Position numbers and translations under genes: made by a program. This document shows positions 32,219-41,481 of a stretch of DNA of 64,000 nucleotides, piece by piece. The stretch covers positions 1-64,000 of the forward strand of contig NZ_SPMY01000001.1 in the NCBI RefSeq assembly GCF_012939955.1, written 5' to 3'. How positions within the stretch are numbered: position 1 is the first letter of the stretch; each line of letters begins with the position of its first letter. This DNA is from Candidatus Accumulibacter phosphatis (GTDB taxonomy: Bacteria; Pseudomonadota; Gammaproteobacteria; Burkholderiales; Rhodocyclaceae). Under the pieces are notes generated by a model. It was not told the DNA's origin. It worked only from the letters and a program-made list of their open reading frames with translations, and did not search any database.

Positions 32219-34294
32219 TCACCGGTTGTAGTAGCTATTGACGCGCTGCTCGACGGTGCCCGAGACGTTCTGCCCGATCGACGACGCAGTGGGCACGCGC
32301 ACGCTGGCCGTGACTTCCGCGATGAACTCGCCCAGGTCGATGCGCGAGAAATCGAGCCGTTCGAACTCTTCGGGGGTGAATCCAGAACAGTCCGGACCCC
32401 TGCCGCTGCCCCAGCCTTTGCCAATCTGTCCCCTGCCCTGTTCATTGATCAATCGGGCCAGGCGAGAGTTGAAACAGCAATACGACTGGGTCTGCTCGAT
32501 GCACGTCCTGATGATCGGCACCCGGGCCGAACAGAACGAACCCACCGCGACACAGAGATTGGCATCGCGGTGCATCGCCAGCAGTTGCTCGGCCTGGTCG
32601 CACGAGAGCAGATCGGAGAGCAGTTCGAGGGCCACCGCCACGGCCAGCGAGTAAGGATCGAAATAGAAATTGAAGCTGCCCAGCGAGCCGATGGAAAAAA
32701 TTGGTCCGCCGAGCAGGCCACTGGTCATCGTCCCGGTGGACAAGGTCAGCCCATAGAAACTGAACGAAGGCTGGAAATTCGTCGGCGTGAACAGCACCTC
32801 GGACGAAATCATCGCTTTCGCGCCCGCTTCGAGATAGCCCGCGTACTGCGGGTACATGAAATCGAAGACGTACTTACTGCCGGCGTTCACCGCCAGCTGC
32901 CCTCCCGCGTAGGCCCCCTGGATCGCCGCCGACATCAGCGCGTTGTTGCTTTTCGCCGCGCCACTGCCGCCCTTCCTGCAGCAGTTCACCAGACCGAAGA
33001 GCCGCTTGCGACACTGCTCGGTGACGCCCGTGAACAGCCGCTGATCGCCACCATAGACGCCGGCTTCCCGTGCCGCCTCCAGCGTGGCCATCACCTTGCC
33101 GAAGTCCTGATCGGCGGGATGGCTGGTGTCGAAACAGCCACCGCCCTGACAGAACGCCGCCTGATCGCACGCCGTGCGCTGCGTCTGGACCGCCGGCGAG
33201 GTCTGGCACGAGTAGGTGCGCTCGTTCAGGTCGCAAGCGCCCGACGGCAGACGATCAACACAATCGCTACCCACCTGGGTGCATCCCCGGTCGATCAGTT
33301 CCTGACAGTCATCGCTCAGCGCTGTCGCGGCGCAGGTGTAGTCCTCCGACCACGCCCAGCAGGAGTCGCCCGCACTTTGGGCCCGTTCCGGCAGCGGCGA
33401 GACGCTGTCCAGGCAGACCTGCAAGCCGTTGATCGTCTTGCACGGCGTGTTGTCCGTGCAGGTGTGCGCGGCGTGGACGCAGTTGCTGCTTTCCGACAGC
33501 GAGGTGCAGCCGCTGGTGTCGAGGGTGTTCGAGGTGATGGTGTACGAGGTGTCGAGTTGCACGACCGTCGGCGGGTTGGTCGATGCCGTCACGTTGGTGC
33601 ACTGATACTGGCGCGTGTATTGATTGCACGACCCGTCGAAGGCCGTGCTGTCGCACGTTGAAGTGACCAGCGTACAGCCCTCGGTCGCCTTGATCGCCGC
33701 GCAGTAATCGAGGGGGTCGTCGACAATGCACGAATAGTCGTCCTGATAGCGCCAACAGCTCGCCGTCGAGTTCAGCCCGCCTTCCGGCGGCGTCACGCCG
33801 GCCAGGCAAACCGTCGCCCCGCTGGCGTCACGCCTGCACGGCGTCGAATCGACGCAGGTATGCGCCGCCAGACGACAGCGCGCGTTCTGCGCATAGCTGC
33901 TGCAGGCGCCGGCGTCGATGGCGTCGGTGAGCAGCGTGTAGCTGTTGCTCAAGCGCAGCGTGTTGCTCGGCTCGCCCTGGTCGGTGCCGCACTGGAAAGT
34001 CTTGCTATAGGTGTTGCACGTCCCGTTGAACGCCGTGTCGCTGCAGGTCGAACCGATCTGCCCGCAGCCGGCCGTGGTCAGCGCGGCGCAGTAGTCGATC
34101 GCCTCGGGCTTGATGCAGGTGTAGGTGTCCTGGTACTCCCAGCAACCGCCGACCTGCGCCAGAGTCACCACGATGCCGGAGATCGTCTTGCTCGCGGTGC
34201 TATCGACACAGGTCGAACTCGCCAGCTGACAGTCGCCGGCGATCGCCCGGCCAGCGAGTGTCATGGCGAACAGCATCGCAAGCAACGCCTTCAT
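32219..34294 (-). CDS. TraN-like mating-pair protein, C-terminal half
   Basis: 691 residues starting at the ATG at 34294, which has its own signal peptide (MKALLAMLFAMTLAGRAIA); a longer frame from 34339 was rejected. Seen: very cysteine-rich repeats of the CxxxxxxCVDSTxxK type (~20-400) and a hydrophobic ~490-560 segment, ending in a Cys-containing tail. Known: TraN is an outer-membrane, disulfide-rich protein that stabilises mating pairs in F-type conjugation. The start overlaps the upstream gene's stop (TGATG), so the two are translationally coupled. Confidence 0.75.
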   Translation of the reverse strand: MKALLAMLFAMTLAGRAIAGDCQLASSTCVDSTASKTISGIVVTLAQVGGCWEYQDTYTCIKPEAIDYCAALTTAGCGQIGSTCSDTAFNGTCNTYSKTFQCGTDQGEPSNTLRLSNSYTLLTDAIDAGACSSYAQNARCRLAAHTCVDSTPCRRDASGATVCLAGVTPPEGGLNSTASCWRYQDDYSCIVDDPLDYCAAIKATEGCTLVTSTCDSTAFDGSCNQYTRQYQCTNVTASTNPPTVVQLDTSYTITSNTLDTSGCTSLSESSNCVHAAHTCTDNTPCKTINGLQVCLDSVSPLPERAQSAGDSCWAWSEDYTCAATALSDDCQELIDRGCTQVGSDCVDRLPSGACDLNERTYSCQTSPAVQTQRTACDQAAFCQGGGCFDTSHPADQDFGKVMATLEAAREAGVYGGDQRLFTGVTEQCRKRLFGLVNCCRKGGSGAAKSNNALMSAAIQGAYAGGQLAVNAGSKYVFDFMYPQYAGYLEAGAKAMISSEVLFTPTNFQPSFSFYGLTLSTGTMTSGLLGGPIFSIGSLGSFNFYFDPYSLAVAVALELLSDLLSCDQAEQLLAMHRDANLCVAVGSFCSARVPIIRTCIEQTQSYCCFNSRLARLINEQGRGQIGKGWGSGRGPDCSGFTPEEFERLDFSRIDLGEFIAEVTASVRVPTASSIGQNVSGTVEQRVNSYYNR

Positions 34295-35490
34295 CACTGT
34301 GCTCGCTGCTGCAAGCTGGCGCACTCGCTCGACCGCCAACTGCTGACCGTCGTGGACATCGGCAGCTGCAGCGCCGCCCCGGTGCCGCTGCCGCCGGCAG
34401 AGTTGCAGCCGGCACTGACGTTGCGCACTGAGGGTGTGCAGGTGGTGGCGCTACAGCTGACGCTGAAATAGACGTAGAGATGGCAGCCATAACCCAGATC
34501 GCTGACGTAGTGATCGCTGACCGATTGACCCGGCGCGACCGCCACCGGAAAACGACCGTAGCTGCCATCCCAGGAATAACCCAGCGGGCGATAGTCGAAG
34601 CGATTGGCGCCGTCGCCGGAACGGTAGGGTTCCACCTCGTACGATCGGCCATCGCTGCCGCAATAGATGTTCATCGCCATGTACGGATCGACGCAGTGGC
34701 CGCAGTCGACGAACGCCGTGCGTCCGAGCCAGACACCGGGCGTGCATTGGCCAAATCCGACAGTGACGGAGACCCCTCGCCGGCAACTCAGCGACTCGTA
34801 GCCCTGCACGGTCTGATTGCACTGGTAGCGGTAGCGTGTATCGACCGCGATCTGTTGGCCGATGAAGCAAGAGGCATTGCTCACCGACTGCATCTGCTCG
34901 ACGCATTGGTAGCGCTGATGCTGATCGACACGGATCTGCCGCGCGGTCGAACAGAAACTGCTGCTCACCGGCCGGTAGTCGTTGCACGTTTCCCGGCTGA
35001 ACGACGCGGGCTGGGTCTCGGTCACCACCCGGCACTGTTCGGCAGGGTTCCCGGCGGCGATGCCGGTGGCGCCCATCGTGGGATTACGGGCAATCGCCCT
35101 GGCACGACTGATCAGCGGATCGTTGGCGCGATCTATCGAGAATGCCGGCCGTACCGCAGGATTGCGGGCCACGAAATTGACGGCGTCACACTCCTGCCGA
35201 CGATAGGAATCCACGTCAGGCGCCTGGCTGGCGCAGTCGATGATCTTGGCCGTACCCGGTCCCGACAACTGCCCCTGCCCCGCCTGGAACACTTGCGATT
35301 GGGGGGTGCGCTGTCCGAACCCCGGCACGGTCGCGGCGCCGGTGCCGTTGCCGATTCCCTGGAAGGCGCTGTCGATCGTGCCGGCGCCCAGCGCTTTGCC
35401 CTCGGCAAACGCGCTGCTCGCAGCATCGCCCTGCGCCCAGGCACGGCTTGCCAGGATCAAAGCGAGGAGCAGCCAGCTCCGCTTGCTCAT
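34294..35490 (-). CDS. TraN-like mating-pair protein, N-terminal half
   Basis: 398 residues from the ATG at 35490 (4-base ATGA overlap with trbC). Seen: a signal peptide (~1-20), then AFAEGKALG near residue 28, like the start of F/SXT-type TraN, and many cysteines (RYQCVEQ, RYQCNQT, CGHCVDPYM). SXT-type TraN is a single long protein. Here the family looks divided between this protein and the next, each with a signal peptide. The alternative is an unrelated Cys-rich transfer protein. Confidence 0.65.
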   Translation of the reverse strand: MSKRSWLLLALILASRAWAQGDAASSAFAEGKALGAGTIDSAFQGIGNGTGAATVPGFGQRTPQSQVFQAGQGQLSGPGTAKIIDCASQAPDVDSYRRQECDAVNFVARNPAVRPAFSIDRANDPLISRARAIARNPTMGATGIAAGNPAEQCRVVTETQPASFSRETCNDYRPVSSSFCSTARQIRVDQHQRYQCVEQMQSVSNASCFIGQQIAVDTRYRYQCNQTVQGYESLSCRRGVSVTVGFGQCTPGVWLGRTAFVDCGHCVDPYMAMNIYCGSDGRSYEVEPYRSGDGANRFDYRPLGYSWDGSYGRFPVAVAPGQSVSDHYVSDLGYGCHLYVYFSVSCSATTCTPSVRNVSAGCNSAGGSGTGAALQLPMSTTVSSWRSSECASLQQRAQ

Positions 35491-36197
35491 CGCTGTGATC
35501 CCGCGAGTCGTGAGGCATAGCGGCGCGCCACATCGGCCCACGCCGGCGCCTGTCGCTCGATGAGATCGAGCGCATAGTCCTGTGTGACATCACCGTCGAC
35601 GCGGATGAAGCTCGACCCCGGGGCGCAGCCGTCTTCGCCGATCTTTGACGCCTGGCCCGACCGTGCCAGCACCAGTGCGGGCACCTGCCGCACCTTGAAC
35701 TGTTTGAAGGCCGGTGGATGAATGATCGCCGTCACGTTTCGAGCGCCCACCAGCTCAGCGATTTCCTCACCCATGCGGGTGAGAGAATTCCCCTTGAGTC
35801 CGCGCAGGACCAGCACGGCGCCGGATTTCTCCGCCTGGGTGATGATTCGCTGCAGGGTTTCCTTCGGCAACGAAAAAGAGATGAAGACCATCAACTCCGG
35901 TTCGTCCTTGCCCGGTGCTGAGCCTGGCGTGGTCTGGCGGTAGGCTTCTGCCACCCGGGCAATGTCGGGCCCTGTGGTCGCCGGCTGCGGCAGCTTGGCC
36001 GGATCGGGAACCACCGGGCGGCCCATGCCCTTCGGCGCCTCGACGGCGTCCAGGGCAGAACCCATGCGCTCGCGGTGTGAACGCAGCTCAGTGTCAGTCG
36101 GTACTACCACCTGGGCGAGCGCGAACGTCACCGCCCCGCCCAAGGCACCGACGCCAATGCAACGTGCCAACAGCAAAATCCACGATCGCTTGCTCAT
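35487..36197 (-). CDS. trbC: F-type conjugative transfer protein TrbC
   Basis: 236 residues from the ATG at 36197 (the long upstream frame lies over traU and was rejected). Seen: a signal/membrane segment (~9-28), then a thioredoxin-like TrbC_Ftype domain: LMVFISFSLPKETLQRIITQ, VLVLRGLKGNSL and AIIHPPAFKQFKVRQVPALV. Known: periplasmic TrbC works with TraW and TraU in pilus assembly and channel formation. It is spaced 4 bases from traU. Confidence 0.85.
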   Translation of the reverse strand: MSKRSWILLLARCIGVGALGGAVTFALAQVVVPTDTELRSHRERMGSALDAVEAPKGMGRPVVPDPAKLPQPATTGPDIARVAEAYRQTTPGSAPGKDEPELMVFISFSLPKETLQRIITQAEKSGAVLVLRGLKGNSLTRMGEEIAELVGARNVTAIIHPPAFKQFKVRQVPALVLARSGQASKIGEDGCAPGSSFIRVDGDVTQDYALDLIERQAPAWADVARRYASRLAGSQR

Positions 36198-36201
36198 GGC
36201 C

Positions 36202-37215
36202 TCAGAACGCGCCCTGGCAACAGTTGCGTTTGCGGAAGACCATGTACGCAAAGTCCTCGCCCTCGAAGGGAAACTCGCGCCCGGCGCCCCACAGGATCGT
36301 AGATCGCCCCAGCGGCTGGCAGCATTTCCCGGCAATCTGTGCAGTCTGGGGAATCGGATAGAGCATGTGATACTTGTAGCCGGTCTTATCCATGATCGGC
36401 TGCGGATAGTAGCCACACAGCCCGTCCTCGCCGGAGGCCGCCCACATCAGCCCTTCCCGGTGCATCTTGGCGATCAGGCGGGTCATTTCCAGACTCGATG
36501 CCTGGACGCCACCGATATGGGCCTGCACGTTGCCATTCAGCGGATAGAGGCTGCCCTGGCAGCCGGCACACCAGAACAGGGTGTTGAGCGGGAAGCCGGC
36601 AGTGGCCGCCGCGCAATCGGCGGCACAGGCGGCGCGGGCCGCCAGGTTGCCGAACAGCGCGACCTCGGGATTGAGGATGAAGGTCAGCTCGTCGTCGTGC
36701 CACATCGGGTCCAGTTCGGTGAGATAGGCGACATCGAAACCGCCCGGCGCCAGGCAGGCGTTGTCGAAGATCGCTTCCAGCCAGAAGATGACCGGATCGA
36801 CGTACCAATGGACCTGATAGAAAGACGAGGTCGACGTGCTGTCCTGGCTGAAACGGGAGCCGCGGGGCGCATCGAACCCGGGATCAAGCTCGAGTCCGCC
36901 GAGACTGGTCAGGCAGAACGGGCGACGCACCACATCGACTCGCCTCACCGGCTCCCAAAAGCTCACCTTGAAACCCACGCGCAATTGGGAGGGGCACGCA
37001 CAAAGCGGTGAGCCGCCGGGATTCGGCGTGTCTTCCTGCCCCATCGACAGCAGATCGAGGCCGCCGAAGCGGATCGGCAGCATGCAGCGCCAACAGATAT
37101 CAGTGATCGGATTGGCGAAGCGGCCGGTGCAGGTCGGCGACGCCAAGGCAGGCCCGATACGCCCAATCGCCACCGCCAAGAAGAACAACAAGAGGCACTT
37201 ACGGACGAACTTCAT
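36202..37215 (-). CDS. traU: Conjugative transfer protein TraU
   Basis: 337 residues, the usual length. Seen: a signal peptide (~1-25), then a cysteine-rich TraU domain (FANPITDICWRCMLPIRFGG, CLAPGGFDVAYLTELDP, FWCAGCQGSLYP). Known: a periplasmic F-type T4SS component needed for DNA transfer. Its start overlaps the traW stop by 17 bases. Confidence 0.92.
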   Translation of the reverse strand: MKFVRKCLLLFFLAVAIGRIGPALASPTCTGRFANPITDICWRCMLPIRFGGLDLLSMGQEDTPNPGGSPLCACPSQLRVGFKVSFWEPVRRVDVVRRPFCLTSLGGLELDPGFDAPRGSRFSQDSTSTSSFYQVHWYVDPVIFWLEAIFDNACLAPGGFDVAYLTELDPMWHDDELTFILNPEVALFGNLAARAACAADCAAATAGFPLNTLFWCAGCQGSLYPLNGNVQAHIGGVQASSLEMTRLIAKMHREGLMWAASGEDGLCGYYPQPIMDKTGYKYHMLYPIPQTAQIAGKCCQPLGRSTILWGAGREFPFEGEDFAYMVFRKRNCCQGAF

Positions 37216-37828
37216 CGACCCTTAGCCTCTTGCCATCCTGACTGACCACCGCCGGCACCTGACGAATGCCGAGGCGGCGGTTCAAGCTACCGCCCTGGTC
37301 GTAGAAGACGCGGCGTTTCCACGAGCGCATTAGCGCCAGGGGCTCACCGGCGACCAGGATGGGTTTGGCGCCCCCCTCGGGGCTCGCCAGCGCCTGTTGC
37401 GCAAAGGCGACTTGGCGGCGATCCCGCCCGTCAAAGAACACGAGCCGTTCGCGGAGCGAAACGTGGTCGAGGGGATTCACCCTTAGTCCGCGCGCGAAAA
37501 GGATCGCGCCGTCGGCATTACGGATGTCGTGGTCGAGGATCAACGTCGGGTCGATGAAGAAGCGGCGCCGGGTGACGGTGGCCTTGAGGCCGTCGACGGG
37601 TCTGGGTTTCTCGACGGCAGCAACGACGCGATCGCGGTGTTCGTTCTGTTTCCGGGCGAGTTCGCCGGTCTTCTCCATGTATTTGAGACGTGACTCGATG
37701 ACGTCCAGCAGATCCGGCTCTGCAATGTCGTAGGTCGGCCCGACGACACCGAGATCCTCCGCGTGCGCGATTGGCATCGAAGCGGCGAGCAGCAGGGCGA
37801 AGAACGGCAGTGGGGCTTGAATCGACAT
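37199..37828 (-). CDS. traW: Conjugative transfer protein TraW
   Basis: 209 residues with a signal peptide (~1-23). Seen: the TraW signature LGVVGPTYDIAEPDLLDVI near the mature N-terminus and a C-terminal thioredoxin-like region (FYDQGGSLNRRLGIRQVPAVV). Periplasmic partner of TrbC and TraU. It overlaps traU by 17 bases, which indicates cotranslation. Confidence 0.9.
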   Translation of the reverse strand: MSIQAPLPFFALLLAASMPIAHAEDLGVVGPTYDIAEPDLLDVIESRLKYMEKTGELARKQNEHRDRVVAAVEKPRPVDGLKATVTRRRFFIDPTLILDHDIRNADGAILFARGLRVNPLDHVSLRERLVFFDGRDRRQVAFAQQALASPEGGAKPILVAGEPLALMRSWKRRVFYDQGGSLNRRLGIRQVPAVVSQDGKRLRVDEVRP

Positions 37829-37927
37829 GGGAATCGATTCTGGTCTGCCGTCGGCGGCTGTGGATTTCGAAATGCGACTTTACGGGGCGCATTTCGCCTC
37901 GGCATGGCGCGATGATGGTTGCCGCGG

Positions 37928-39991
37928 CTACGCGCTCCGGTTCTGGCTGCCATCGCCAGCGGGCGGGACCGGAATTCGGTAGCAATGCGCCCGATTCCGC
38001 GTTTGACACAGAAACACTTCCGGGACGACGCTCCCAAGGCGCAGGATCTGCATCCTGGCCAGCTGGAGTCGCTCGACCAACAGGGGTTCGGCCTGGCGGG
38101 AGGGAATCCAGGTGAAGTTCCCCTCCCGCGCTGATGTCAGGACGCCAGTTTTTACGCCGTCGCGCAAGGTGGCGACGATGCCCTGAATCAACTTCAGCCG
38201 CTCGTCTTCACCGGGGTTCTTGGTCTTGCCCTGGCTCGGCCTGGCTTCCTGATCGGGTTGGGTAGCTGGAGGCGCTCCGATTGCGGGTTTGGGCTGTAGG
38301 TTTCCGATGGCCATGAGCTGCTTGACCGCGGGCTGGAGGCGAATCACTTTCCACGGCTGACCGTGCTCGACCTTGATCTCGGTCACCTTGCGAAACGGTG
38401 CCAAAGGATCAAGCGCCAGCCAGTTGCGGTGCGACAGCTCGTCGAGGATCGCCTTGCTGTCCAGACCGCAGCCAGTGAGCGCATCGGGCCACTTCAGACA
38501 CAACACGCCGGTGGGGTCGATGTGGACCAGGGTCTCGGCAGCTTTCTTGCCCGCCTGAAGGTCGTGTGCAAGGGCCCGTAATGCTTCGCCGACGGCACCG
38601 TCGAGCTGATCGCTGCCCGCCGCTGGCAGGTTGGGCTTGGGCTCTGGGTTGGCAGCAGGCTCTGGCATCGGAGTGCGCCCAGACGAAGCGCCTGGTTCCG
38701 TGGCGGGCGATGACTTCGGGGTCGGGAGGTCAGCCGGCACTGTTGCGGGTTCGTCCTGCTCGATAAGCCTTCCCGGAACGCAGGGCGACGCGGGCTCGAT
38801 GAGCAGCCCCGGCTCACGAAGCCTGATCGCCGTCAGTCGGATGTTCGAGATCTTCTCGGCCAGCACCGCCGGAGCGATCACCCAGTAGCGATGGCCGTCG
38901 GCACGATCCTCGCGAACACTCGCCAACTGCCGTTCCACGAGCATATCGAGAAGACTGTTCGGCGTTCTCGGCAAGCCCGGAATCTTTTCCTGATGAATGA
39001 GGGCGGCAATTTCCTCGCCAGCGGCCGGCCAGATCAGGTAGAGATGCCCATCGATATGCCAGAGTCGCGAGCCCGGTTGATTGACTCCCCAGGTTCCCTC
39101 ACGAACCAGCCGGCGCATGATGTCGACAAGGAAGCGTTCGACCGGCAGGCCGATCTCGTAGCCGGTGAAGGCGACGCCAAGACTGCGCAGGTCGCGCTCG
39201 ACGCTGGCCTGATCCGCGCGAATGACGAGATCGTGAATCGGGTTCTCGGCGCTGGGCGAGCCGTTGATCGTTTCCATCATCCACAGCACCAGCTCGGTAT
39301 CGCCCGCGGCGATCCAGGCCAGCCCCTGCGGACTGATGATGCGCTCGGCAATCAAGGCGGAAATGGCCTGGTGCTTCTTGCCACGATTCTCGCGCCAATG
39401 CAGGAAGTAGCGATCGACCTGATGGCGGCCGGCCCAGCTGTAGAGGTCTTCGACGAAGGGGTTCCAGACCTGCGCGCCATCGCGACTGGTAACCACCAGG
39501 TCGGTGACCGGCTTGCCGACGTCGTGGCAGAGGGCCGCGAGGAAGACCGCCAGATGCCACCGCGGCTGGAGCTCGCGGCGACGTCGCGGCGCCTGCTCTC
39601 CGGGCAGCAGCACGCGATCACCGGACTGGAGCGACCACAGGGCGACTTCGGCTGCGTGACGCAGGAGTCCGCCGGCACCCCGGTGATGATGGGTCTGGCT
39701 GGCCGGCAGGAGATGTGCATAGGAGGCAAAACGGCAAAGCGACTGTCGATAGAACTGCTCGAATATCTCCGGCGACGCGAGTCCGGCTTCGCGGATTTGG
39801 CCGATCAGTTCCCGCTGCGTCTCGATGAGTTTGTCCGGGTGGGTTGTCGGCAGGCCCTTCATAAACGGCGGGTAGCGCGGAATCTCGTCGTCGTCCATGG
39901 CCAGCTCCGACGGAGGAGTCGACGGAAGGCCAGCGACCGGTTGTTGGCCTTGTCTATCCTGCCTCATCGCTTTCCTGAGAAAACCGAGCAT
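37928..39991 (-). CDS. traI: MOBH-type relaxase TraI (TraI_2)
   Basis: 687 residues. It nicks oriT and pilots the transferred strand in SXT/Tn4371-like elements. Seen: the N-terminal TraI_2 domain with HHHRGAGGLLRHAAEVAL (~101-118, the MOBH three-His motif), HD-type metal site LCHDVGKP (~154-161), and a TraI_2_C domain at ~560-680. A Pro-rich linker (~400-470) separates them. Odd: it sits between the S26 peptidase/123-aa gene and traW; in SXT traI is far upstream near traD. No traD is in the window. Confidence 0.88.
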   Translation of the reverse strand: MLGFLRKAMRQDRQGQQPVAGLPSTPPSELAMDDDEIPRYPPFMKGLPTTHPDKLIETQRELIGQIREAGLASPEIFEQFYRQSLCRFASYAHLLPASQTHHHRGAGGLLRHAAEVALWSLQSGDRVLLPGEQAPRRRRELQPRWHLAVFLAALCHDVGKPVTDLVVTSRDGAQVWNPFVEDLYSWAGRHQVDRYFLHWRENRGKKHQAISALIAERIISPQGLAWIAAGDTELVLWMMETINGSPSAENPIHDLVIRADQASVERDLRSLGVAFTGYEIGLPVERFLVDIMRRLVREGTWGVNQPGSRLWHIDGHLYLIWPAAGEEIAALIHQEKIPGLPRTPNSLLDMLVERQLASVREDRADGHRYWVIAPAVLAEKISNIRLTAIRLREPGLLIEPASPCVPGRLIEQDEPATVPADLPTPKSSPATEPGASSGRTPMPEPAANPEPKPNLPAAGSDQLDGAVGEALRALAHDLQAGKKAAETLVHIDPTGVLCLKWPDALTGCGLDSKAILDELSHRNWLALDPLAPFRKVTEIKVEHGQPWKVIRLQPAVKQLMAIGNLQPKPAIGAPPATQPDQEARPSQGKTKNPGEDERLKLIQGIVATLRDGVKTGVLTSAREGNFTWIPSRQAEPLLVERLQLARMQILRLGSVVPEVFLCQTRNRAHCYRIPVPPAGDGSQNRSA

Positions 39992-39994
39992 CGG

Positions 39995-40366
39995 TCAGGC
40001 CTCCCCTTGGCCCATATCCAGCCGGGCTCGGCGCAAGCCGCGCCGAATCGCAGGTACACGGCGAAGGTGCTGGCGTGCCTGATCGGCGTCGATATCGAGA
40101 AGGTCGCAGATCGCGCGAAACGAATTGCCTGCCCTGGAGCGGTCATGAAAAATCCAGATCAGGGCGTCCCGCTGCGGGTCTTCGACGCTGCTGGCCGGTT
40201 TTTCGGCCGATCGTGTGTTGCCCTTGGCATCCTCGATCGCCTGATGAAGGACGGCGATCCACAGGCGCTTGGAGCGTTTGGCAACCTCGCGTACAGCGCA
40301 GTCGGCGAGGAGTCCCCAAGACCCGGTGCGTCGCACGTCAAAAGACCCGATGCGCTTTCCCGACAA
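39995..40366 (-). CDS. Conserved-looking 123-aa protein of the transfer block
   Basis: Seen: no signal peptide; mixed alpha pattern with an HTH-like C-terminal half (IFHDRSRAGNSFRAICDLLD, then DADQARQHLRR). It starts inside the end of the S26 peptidase gene and ends 3 bases before traI, so it is cotranscribed. No family is recognised with certainty. It resembles small DNA-binding proteins found in integrative elements, which is inference. Confidence 0.55.
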   Translation of the reverse strand: MSGKRIGSFDVRRTGSWGLLADCAVREVAKRSKRLWIAVLHQAIEDAKGNTRSAEKPASSVEDPQRDALIWIFHDRSRAGNSFRAICDLLDIDADQARQHLRRVPAIRRGLRRARLDMGQGEA

Positions 40367-40820
40367 TCTGCTGCCGACTCACCCAGCCGGTCAGGCGATA
40401 GCGTGAATCGAGGCTGTCGGGATGCGAGCCGGCAACGTAGTAGCGCCCGTCGGGAATGATCCCGACCGGGCCAGTGTCCAGGGGCTCGCCGGTTCTGGCG
40501 CGCTCCTTGGCACGACCGACCGACTCGCCATCTACCCGGAAATCTCGCCCTGTCGCGGTAACGACGGAGCCGGGCAAGCCGATCAAGCGTTTGAGGAACA
40601 GGCTCCCGCGCGGATAGGGCCAGTTGGCCTCCCACCGGAAGGCCACCAGGTCCCCGCGCGCTGGCATCACGTCTTTCTCGACCAGAAAGAGCGTGCCGGG
40701 AAGGCTTTCGGTGAGGTTCAAGGCGAGCAGATAGGCGCGGCCAAAGGCCAAATGGGCGGCGATGACCCAAAGCAGCAGTGGAAACCAGCGTCCCAGGAGA
40801 TCGAAAAGACGGATAGACAT
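40338..40820 (-). CDS. S26-family conjugation signal peptidase (TraF/TrhF)
   Basis: 160 residues from the ATG at 40820. Seen: an N-terminal membrane segment (~10-32), the catalytic-Ser region reading NLTESLPGTLF with Ser ~40, the lysine in SLFLKRLIGLPG (~73-84) and GYYxxGSHPDSLDSR (~130). Known: it cyclises or processes pilin in RP4/SXT-type systems. It is the first gene retained in the transfer block; the traC ATPase expected upstream is absent. Confidence 0.85.
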   Translation of the reverse strand: MSIRLFDLLGRWFPLLLWVIAAHLAFGRAYLLALNLTESLPGTLFLVEKDVMPARGDLVAFRWEANWPYPRGSLFLKRLIGLPGSVVTATGRDFRVDGESVGRAKERARTGEPLDTGPVGIIPDGRYYVAGSHPDSLDSRYRLTGWVSRQQIVGKAHRVF

Positions 40821-41007
40821 GCCGCCACTGTATCGGCGCCGCAAGCGTCAGGATTTGGAAATGCGCCCTGCGGTGACGCTTTTCAGCGGCAAGAAAATCG
40901 CCAATCCGTGCAGGCTCGGGAGGGTAACGAGCGTTATGCCGAAAGGTGCTTGCAGTCTTGCGGACCCATGAGAATCTGGAGCGGTAATCAACTGATTGGA
41001 GGCCTCC

Positions 41008-41481
41008 ATGACTATCGCCGCTGCATCACAAACCAGCGCCATCTTCAGTACTTTGCCGCTGTTGGCGCTGCTGCTATTCGTCATCGCCGTGTTCCGCTGG
41101 AATCGGCGATCGAAGGCGGTTACGAAACGCCAGCTCGATCAACTGGAGCGGGAGCTCAAGGCCATCAGAAATGAGATCTTGCTGGTCACCACGAACACCG
41201 TTCCCGGCGAACGGACGGTCAGAACGATCGGCTACGTGGAGGCATTGTCCCAAACTGAGGCGGCATCCGACTGGGAGTACCGCCTGGCGGAGAAACAAGC
41301 GTTGTTGGATCTGGCGCGCCAGGGGCTTGCCATGGGGGCCAATGCCGTTGTGGGACTTCGCAAGAGCAATGCCCACTATGACCAGGCCGGATCGCAATGG
41401 CGAGTGTCGAGAGTCACCTACCAGGGAACGGCCGTCGTCGTCGGCCAGAAAGTGCCGAGCGCTGAATCGGCTGTGGCGTGA
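41008..41481 (+). CDS. Membrane-anchored YbjQ/UPF0145-like protein
   Basis: 157 residues from the ATG at 41008, with GGAGG 5 bases upstream (a TTG 12 bases earlier was rejected). Seen: an N-terminal membrane helix (~12-28), a short coiled segment, then a YbjQ (DUF74, 'heavy-metal-binding' name) domain: LVTTNTVPGERTVRTIGYVE and MGANAVVGLR. Known: YbjQ folds form pentamers; the function is unclear. It is on the opposite strand from the transfer block, with its own ribosome site. Confidence 0.65.
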   Translation: MTIAAASQTSAIFSTLPLLALLLFVIAVFRWNRRSKAVTKRQLDQLERELKAIRNEILLVTTNTVPGERTVRTIGYVEALSQTEAASDWEYRLAEKQALLDLARQGLAMGANAVVGLRKSNAHYDQAGSQWRVSRVTYQGTAVVVGQKVPSAESAVA

